Source: CAVPEW01 sp050247895
Lineage (GTDB): Bacteria; Actinomycetota; Acidimicrobiia; Acidimicrobiales; VFJN01
NCBI GenBank assembly: GCA_050247895.1
Contig: JBFWTJ010000146.1
Coordinates: 1-9,542, forward strand
Direction: 5' to 3'
DNA: 9,542 nucleotides
The notes below the pieces were generated by a model, which saw only the letters and a list, made by a program, of their open reading frames with translations, did not search any database and had not been told where the DNA came from. The position numbers and the translations under genes are program-made. Positions within the stretch are counted from its first letter, which is position 1, and each line of letters starts with the position of its first letter. Shown here in pieces: positions 6,401 through 9,542 of the stretch.

Positions 6401-6949
6401 TCAGGTTCCGCCCGGATCGTCACCGGACCGCAACATGGCGGTGCGCAGCTCGGTGGCCAGGGCGGCGATCGGGGCCGGCGCGTCGACCGGCCCGCCGCCG
6501 GCATCGGGCGCGGCACCGGCGGCCGCGTCGCGGGCCGCGCCGCGGGCCGCCTGGCGGTCCCGGTTGGCCTGGGTCCCGGCCAGGGCCACGCCCAGCACGA
6601 ACACGGCCAGCACCGCGGTGGCGACCAGGACCAGTCCCCCGCCGATGAGGTAGCCCGAGGCCAGCAGCAGGGCGCCGCAGGCCGCGCCCACGACGGGGAG
6701 CGCCGAGGTCCGCTTGGTCGGCACGACCACGGGCGCGCCCCGGCCGGCCGACGACGACAGGCGGTGGCGGACCTTGGCCTCGAAGGTGGCCTGCCGGAGG
6801 GGGGCGAGCGCGGTCCGGGCCAGCGCCTCGTCGCCGGCGGCGACGGCCCGGCCGAGTCGCTCCAGGTGCCCGTGCACCTCCGGCCAGTCGGCCGCGGGCA
6901 GGCGGGCTCCGGCCAGCTCGCCCAGCACGTCGACGACCTCGGCCCGCAC
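6401..6949 (-). CDS. Hypothetical protein: helical N-domain plus two TM helices
   Basis: 182 aa from GTG 6949, chosen because GGAGGG lies four bases upstream. Residues 1-66 are soluble and helical (VVDVLGELAGARLPAADW, HLERLGRAVAAGDEALARTALAPLRQATFEAKVRHRL). Two TM helices follow (SALPVVGAACGALLLASGYLI and LVLVATAVLAVFVLGVALAG), then an Ala/Arg-rich cytoplasmic-looking tail. The N-domain pattern (W-x-x-V...LERL-x-x-A-x-x-AGD...LAPLR) loosely recalls small CATRA-associated proteins of actinobacterial conflict systems, but no CATRA partner is present, so I do not assign it. It starts 17 bp after rnhB, and its stop is 31 bp before the next GTG start. Confidence 0.6.
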   Translation of the reverse strand: MRAEVVDVLGELAGARLPAADWPEVHGHLERLGRAVAAGDEALARTALAPLRQATFEAKVRHRLSSSAGRGAPVVVPTKRTSALPVVGAACGALLLASGYLIGGGLVLVATAVLAVFVLGVALAGTQANRDRQAARGAARDAAAGAAPDAGGGPVDAPAPIAALATELRTAMLRSGDDPGGT

Positions 6950-6966
6950 GGGGCCCTCCAACGGGC

Positions 6967-7671
6967 TCAGAACAGCGCCTGCTGGGTTTCCAGGGGCGGG
7001 GGCGGCACGAAGCGGGGCAGGCCGGTCCAGGGGAGGTGGTCCATGAAGACCCAGCCGACGCGGTGGATGGCCGAGGGCCCGACGCCGCGCAGGGCCGCCT
7101 TGTGGCGAGGGCACGGGTAGCCCTTGTTCCCGTCGAAGTTCCACCAGGTGTGGTGCTCGGCCTCCTCGCGCATGATCCGGTCGCGGGTGACCTTGGCCAG
7201 GATCGACGCGGCGGCGATCGACAGGCAGCGGGCGTCCCCCTTGACGATCATCTCGGTCGGGCCGCCGACGAAGTCCCACTTCCCGTCGAGCAGCACCTGG
7301 TCGGGGGCGCAGCGGAGCCCTTCGAGGGCCCGGCGGGCAGCCAGCCGCTGGGCTTCGGACATGCCCAGCTCGTCGCACTCCTCGGGGCTGGCGTGGCCCA
7401 CCGACCAGTCCTCGCACCAGTCGGCGACCCGGTCGAAGAGGGCCTCGCGCTCGTGCTCGGTGAGCATCTTGGAGTCCCGGACCTTGTAGACGCGGCGGTC
7501 TCGGGGGATGACGGCCGCGGCCAGGGTGAGCGGTCCGGCCCAGGCGCCGCGGCCGACCTCGTCGATGCCCACCACGGTGCGGGCACCGGCCTCCCACCAG
7601 CGGCGCTCGACCGCCGTGGAGGGCGCCTTGGCCTTGAGGGCCTTGCGCAGGACCGGGGGGCTCACCGCCAT
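6967..7671 (-). CDS. rnhB: Ribonuclease HII
   Basis: 234 aa. Removes RNA from RNA-DNA hybrids and incises at single misincorporated ribonucleotides; cytosolic, metal dependent. All family landmarks are present: GIDEVGRGAWAGPL (residues 35-48) with catalytic Asp37 and Glu38, RDSKMLTEHERE (65-76), VLLDGKWDF (126-134) with Asp129, SILAKVTRDRIM (156-167) with Asp164, and the NKGYPCPRHKAALRGVGPSAIHR block in the C-terminal part. It begins 16 bp after the rpiB-like stop without an evident SD, implying operonic translation from the upstream message. The N-terminal 20 residues (Lys/Ala/Pro-rich) are longer than the minimal core, so an internal start is conceivable but not needed. Confidence 0.95.
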   Translation of the reverse strand: MAVSPPVLRKALKAKAPSTAVERRWWEAGARTVVGIDEVGRGAWAGPLTLAAAVIPRDRRVYKVRDSKMLTEHEREALFDRVADWCEDWSVGHASPEECDELGMSEAQRLAARRALEGLRCAPDQVLLDGKWDFVGGPTEMIVKGDARCLSIAAASILAKVTRDRIMREEAEHHTWWNFDGNKGYPCPRHKAALRGVGPSAIHRVGWVFMDHLPWTGLPRFVPPPPLETQQALF

Positions 7672-7687
7672 CCGGGGCGACAGTATA

Positions 7688-8098
7688 TCAGTCCAGGGCG
7701 GCGATCGTGGCCCGCTCGTCCTCGTCGAGGGGGGTCCCCACGAAGGCGCCGAGGATCTCGCCGACCACCGTCGGGGTGGTGAGGCGCAGCGACACGGCGA
7801 GCACGTTGGCGTCGTTCCAGCGCCGGGCGCCCCGGGCCGTCTCGGCGTCGGTGCACAGGGCGGCCCGGGCGCCGGCCACCTTGTTGGCGGCCATGCTCAC
7901 GCCGGTACCGGTCCAGCAGAACACCAGGCCGACGTCGGCCCGGCCGTCCACGACGGCTGCGGCCACCGAGCGGCCGACCTCGACCCAGCGGGTCCCGTCG
8001 ACCACGACCTCGACCACCTCGTGGCCGTGGCGCCGCAGCCAGGTCCGGGCGGCCTCGCTGGTGGCGTGGGGCTCGTCTGTCCCGATGGCGACCCGCAT
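7688..8098 (-). CDS. RpiB/LacA/LacB-family sugar-phosphate isomerase, divergent variant
   Basis: 136 aa from ATG 8098. The fold and motifs are those of ribose-5-phosphate isomerase B: N-terminal MRVAIGTDEPHATSEAARTWLRRHGHEV, the active-site loop VGLVFCWTGTGVSMAANKV (residues 56-74) with Cys61, RAALCTDAETARGARRWNDANVLAVSLR (78-105) and a C-terminal helical end. Compared with typical RpiB, the DHAG start is replaced by DEPH and the CGTGIG loop by CWTGTG, so it belongs to a divergent branch whose substrate is uncertain (pentose phosphate interconversion is the default). A longer frame extends upstream to 8632 but would run antisense through bS22 and the CRISPR repeats and is rejected. First gene of the probable minus-strand operon, divergent from bS22 with a 67-bp gap. 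Confidence 0.82.
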   Translation of the reverse strand: MRVAIGTDEPHATSEAARTWLRRHGHEVVEVVVDGTRWVEVGRSVAAAVVDGRADVGLVFCWTGTGVSMAANKVAGARAALCTDAETARGARRWNDANVLAVSLRLTTPTVVGEILGAFVGTPLDEDERATIAALD

Positions 8099-8148
8099 CC
8101 CGGCATCATCGCGCCGGGCCGCCTTGGCGCGGGCCGGGACCCGACCGG

Positions 8149-8154
8149 TAGCGT
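8149..8154 (+). promoter_or_regulatory. Candidate -10 (TAGCGT) for bS22
   Basis: TAGCGT fits TAnnnT. TTGGCG at 8124-8129 is a possible -35, with a slightly long 19-bp spacer. Initiation about 7 bp downstream would leave a leader of only 4-5 nt before ATG 8166, i.e. a nearly leaderless message; consistently, no SD precedes the ATG. Confidence 0.4.
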
Positions 8155-8165
8155 GGCCGGCCGTC

Positions 8166-8267
8166 ATGGGATCGCTCATCAAGAAGCGCCGCAAGCGCAT
8201 GCGCAAGAAGAAGCACAAGAAGATGCTGAAGCGGACCCGCTGGCAGCGTCGCGCTGCCGGCAAGTAG
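8166..8267 (+). CDS. Small ribosomal subunit protein bS22 (AURKAIP1/COX24-domain)
   Basis: 33 aa, MGSLIKKRRKRMRKKKHK followed by KMLKRTRWQRRAAGK. About half the residues are Lys or Arg. The SLIKKRRKRMxKKKHxKxLxRTRxQRR pattern matches the tiny actinobacterial 30S protein seen bound to rRNA in mycobacterial ribosomes, related to the COX24/AURKAIP1 C-terminal domain. It is often missed by gene finders because of its size. The ATG follows closely behind a -10-like TAGCGT, and a GC-rich hairpin lies about 30 bp after the stop. It is divergent from the rpiB-like gene. Confidence 0.93.
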   Translation: MGSLIKKRRKRMRKKKHKKMLKRTRWQRRAAGK

Positions 8268-8298
8268 CCGCACCGCCTTCTGAACGCTTCAGGCCGAC

Positions 8299-8321
8299 CG
8301 ACCGCCCCGAGAGGGCGGTCG
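8299..8321 (+). terminator. GC-rich hairpin after bS22 (possible terminator)
   Basis: Perfect 9-bp stem CGACCGCCC / GGGCGGTCG around a 5-nt CGAGA loop, 31 bp after the bS22 stop codon. There is no T-tract downstream, as is common for actinobacterial hairpin terminators. Confidence 0.5.
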
Positions 8322-8344
8322 TCGCGCGTCATGGGCACCGGCCG

Positions 8345-8358
8345 GGCTCCGCGGAGCC
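8345..8358. repeat. Perfect 14-bp palindrome next to the array
   Basis: GGCTCCGCGGAGCC is its own reverse complement and abuts (overlapping by 3 bp) the most degenerate CRISPR-repeat copy. It could be a second hairpin at the bS22 3' end or part of the array's trailing flank. Confidence 0.4.
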
Positions 8359-8391
8359 GACCTCTTGAGCGGACCCTGGAGGGATCGTCAA
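8356..8391. repeat. Strongly degenerate CRISPR repeat copy (R0)
   Basis: GCGGACCCTGGAGGGATCGTCAA aligns to the 3' two-thirds of the array repeat with two single-base deletions and two substitutions. The 5' third keeps only GCCG. It is followed by a 39-bp stretch (8392-8430) before the next copy, the same unit length as the spacers, so it is a plausible decayed trailer-end repeat. Confidence 0.55.
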
Positions 8392-8430
8392 CCAGCGGCC
8401 CTCCGGATCGGTCTTCAGCCGGATATGCGC

Positions 8431-8971
8431 GCCACAATGAGACGGATCCCCGGAGGGATCCGTCAGGGGAACATGTGTCGTTCCTGGTCGACCGGTCGGG
8501 CGACTGCCGCAATGGGGCGGATCCCCGGAGGGATCCGTCAGGCCGGACTCGGCGGTCATCGCCACCGCGTTCGAGAAGCCGCAATGGGGCGGATCCCCGG
8601 AGGGATCCGTCAGTTCTTCGGGTCGCCGCCATGGGCGGTAGCGGGCGATGGCCGCAATGGGGCGGATCCCCGGAGGGATCCGTCAGCCGAGACCGAAGCC
8701 GACGCCATGGCCGAGTCCGGGCCGCAATGGGGCGGATCCCCGGAGGGATCCGTCAGTTGCCGGCCAGGTCGAAGGCCCCGATCGCGGCCCGATCGCCGCA
8801 ATGGGGCGGATCCCCGGAGGGATCCGTCAGCCCCAGCCGGCTGTTCCGGTTCGTGCCCCGGCTCCTCGCGCCGCAATGGGGCGGATCCCCGGAGGGATCC
8901 GTCAGGCCACGTCCGGCTACGCAGGATGCGAAACGTCTCGCCCGCCGCAATGGGGCGGATCCCCGGATCAG
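8431..8971 (-). CRISPR. Orphan CRISPR array, 8 repeats / 7 spacers, no cas genes in window
   Basis: Repeat is 36 bp. On the plus strand: GCCGCAATGGGG, stem CGGATCCC, loop CGGA, stem GGGATCCG, TCAG. Copies: 8431-8466 (3 mismatches), then identical copies at 8506-8541, 8578-8613, 8651-8686, 8721-8756, 8795-8830 and 8870-8905, and a damaged last copy 8944-8971. Spacers are 39, 36, 37, 34, 38, 39 and 38 bp, all different from each other. I place transcription on the minus strand for two reasons. The repeat then ends in ATTGCGGC, similar in form to the ATTGAAAC-type 8-nt handle of type I/III arrays, and the degenerate repeats then fall at the trailer end (left), where they normally occur. Subtype cannot be assigned from the repeat alone. 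The leader would lie right of 8971, where a Fic gene remnant now sits and no AT-rich leader is seen, so the array is probably no longer acquiring spacers. Origin of the spacers is unknown. Confidence 0.93.
8944..8971. repeat. Terminal CRISPR repeat lacking one hairpin arm
   Basis: Bases 1-24 of the repeat are intact, then TCAG follows directly, so the 8-bp arm GGGATCCG is missing and the hairpin cannot form. If the final TCAG match is chance, the repeat is simply cut after base 24 at 8967. Either way this is the boundary between array and foreign DNA. Confidence 0.75.
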
Positions 8972-9385
8972 GGCGCGGCACCTAGTGAGACGCCTGCTCT
9001 GACACGGAAATTGGTCGAGCAAACCAACAGGTCGCTGCGAGACCGCTCCCACCACCCTCTTCTGCTGATCGCCGCCTTCGCACTTCATTTGCTACACATT
9101 CGCCCCTTCAACGACGGCAACGGGCGAGTCGCGCGACTCCTCATGGGTTGGCTGCTCATCGAGAATGGCTACCAAGTTGGGCGCTATATGAGCATCGAAG
9201 GACTCTTTTTGGAGACCAAGGACGAGTATGAAGACGCCATAGCGAAGTCGCTCAGGGACCGATCGGTCGTCAACGCCGCAGCGACGTCTCCCTGGACCAT
9301 GTACTTCCTCAGCCAAGTAGAGGAGGCCTACCGACGCTTCGACTCACGCCTCCTCGACGCAGCCCACCGCAGGGCAAGGCGGTAG
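8972..9385 (+). pseudogene. Fic-family protein remnant (C-terminal half, catalytic His lost)
   Basis: The frame is open from inside the array to TAG 9383-9385. Recognisable Fic sequence begins about 9002: KLVEQTNRSLRD, HHPLLLIAAFALHLLHI, RPFNDGNGRVARLLMGWLLI, GYQVGRYMSIEGLF, KDEYEDAIAKSL, PWTMYFLSQVEEAYRRFDSRL. Fic enzymes transfer AMP or related groups using HxFx(D/E)GNGRxxR. Here the motif reads RPFNDGNGRVAR: the catalytic His codon CAC/T has become CGC (9101-9103). The roughly 200 residues normally preceding HPLL are missing and no credible start codon or SD exists; TTG 9011 is the first option. Lower GC and mixed third positions set it apart from all neighbours, suggesting horizontal origin. 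Likely a dead toxin/antitoxin-type or free-standing Fic gene truncated at the CRISPR boundary. A short catalytically dead protein cannot be ruled out. Confidence 0.75.
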
Positions 9386-9389
9386 CGCT

Positions 9390-9542
9390 TCACTGGTGCT
9401 GGCTGCCCCTTCCGCGTTCCGCGGGCAGGGTGGTGACCACGACGCGGCCGGGGGCGGGGTGGGCGCCTTCGACGAACCAGGGCGAGCCGCTGCCGGCCAG
9501 CACCGGCTGTCGGCCGGTGGCCTCGCCCAGCTCGTCGCGCCA
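9390..9542 (-). CDS. ispE: Probable IspE (CDP-ME kinase) C-terminal end, partial
   Basis: The minus strand from the window edge reads 50 codons to TGA at 9390-9392: WRDELGEATGRQP, then VLAGSGSPWFVEG, then a strand VVVTTLPAERG. The G-S-G-S-x-x-W/F-F pattern near the end resembles the last GHMP-kinase motif of 4-diphosphocytidyl-2-C-methyl-D-erythritol kinase, which phosphorylates CDP-ME in the non-mevalonate isoprenoid pathway. Only about one sixth of the protein is visible, so another GHMP kinase is possible. It ends 4 bp from the Fic remnant's stop, tail to tail. Confidence 0.5.
   Translation of the reverse strand, partial: WRDELGEATGRQPVLAGSGSPWFVEGAHPAPGRVVVTTLPAERGRGSQHQ

Noticed and set aside
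4943..7120. 725-codon plus-strand open frame across several genes
   Set aside because: Arg/Gly/Pro-rich translation without domains, crossing genes with strong motifs in other frames.
8268..8355. CRISPR leader on the left of the array
   Set aside because: The segment is GC-rich, holds hairpins typical of a gene 3' end, and adjoins the most degenerate repeats, so it looks like a trailer side rather than a leader.
8099..8632. N-terminal extension of the RpiB-like protein
   Set aside because: It would run antisense through bS22 and the repeats and add repeat-derived TDPSGDP residues; family length fits the start at 8098.
8331..9002. Proteins with repeated RNGADPRRDPS / GRIPGGIRQ units over the array
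   Set aside because: These are translations of the 36-bp CRISPR repeat; unit lengths (70-75 bp) change frame between repeats, so there is no coding selection.
9092..9316. 74-codon minus-strand ORF over the Fic remnant
   Set aside because: Antisense to clear Fic sequence, no motifs or start signals.
1..9542. tRNA, rRNA or riboswitch
   Set aside because: I saw no cloverleaf, rRNA core or known riboswitch consensus on either strand; a covariance-model scan was not possible here.

Overview
The window is very GC-rich DNA with near-saturated G/C third codon positions. Its gene content points to a high-GC Actinomycetota: a 33-residue bS22 ribosomal protein, an ImuA'/ImuB mutasome pair and an actinobacterial-type LexA box (TCGAAC-N4-GTTCGA). 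Acidimicrobiia or a relative is my best guess, from gene style only. Most genes look like chromosomal housekeeping or metabolic genes. The clear exception is about 8.3-9.39 kb, which holds a CRISPR array and a lower-GC broken gene.

Left part, minus strand (1-3.62 kb). From upstream to downstream on that strand: a small NifU N-terminal-domain protein (3288-3620), a Glu/Leu/Phe/Val-type dehydrogenase (1954-3198), then imuA' (1154-1924) and imuB (1-1157, running off the left edge). imuA' and imuB overlap by the four bases GTGA. A 30-bp inverted repeat containing a textbook SOS box lies across the annotated imuA' start codon, so this DNA-damage cassette is very likely under direct LexA control.

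Middle, plus strand (3.70-5.74 kb). A two-gene operon with TGATG coupling encodes a TIGR00300 LOR/SDH-domain protein (ornithine cyclodeaminase type) and an arginine dihydrolase of the ArgZ/AgrE type. In cyanobacteria these two activities are fused, with the dihydrolase N-terminal, and turn arginine into ornithine and then proline while releasing ammonia. Here they are separate and in reversed order, with a glutamate dehydrogenase close by. Together they look like an arginine-to-proline/ammonia nitrogen-recycling module.

Right-middle, minus strand (8.10-5.63 kb). A tightly packed run, probably one operon: a divergent RpiB-family sugar-phosphate isomerase, ribonuclease HII, a two-TM protein of unknown function, an unrecognised ~103-aa protein and a ~151-aa four-TM membrane protein. 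The last runs 112 bp tail-to-tail into the arginine dihydrolase gene. The bS22 gene is divergent from rpiB, on the plus strand.

Right end (8.3-9.54 kb). Between bS22 and the 3' end of a probable ispE lies a small orphan CRISPR array: 36-bp repeats each with an 8-bp-stem hairpin made from two GGATCC sites, and 34-39-bp unique spacers. Repeats are degenerate at the left end, and the rightmost repeat has lost exactly one hairpin arm. Immediately right of it is the C-terminal half of a Fic-family protein with no N-terminus and with the catalytic Fic-motif His replaced by Arg. No cas genes are visible. I read this as the relic of a defence region, with the leader side of the array broken at the Fic junction.
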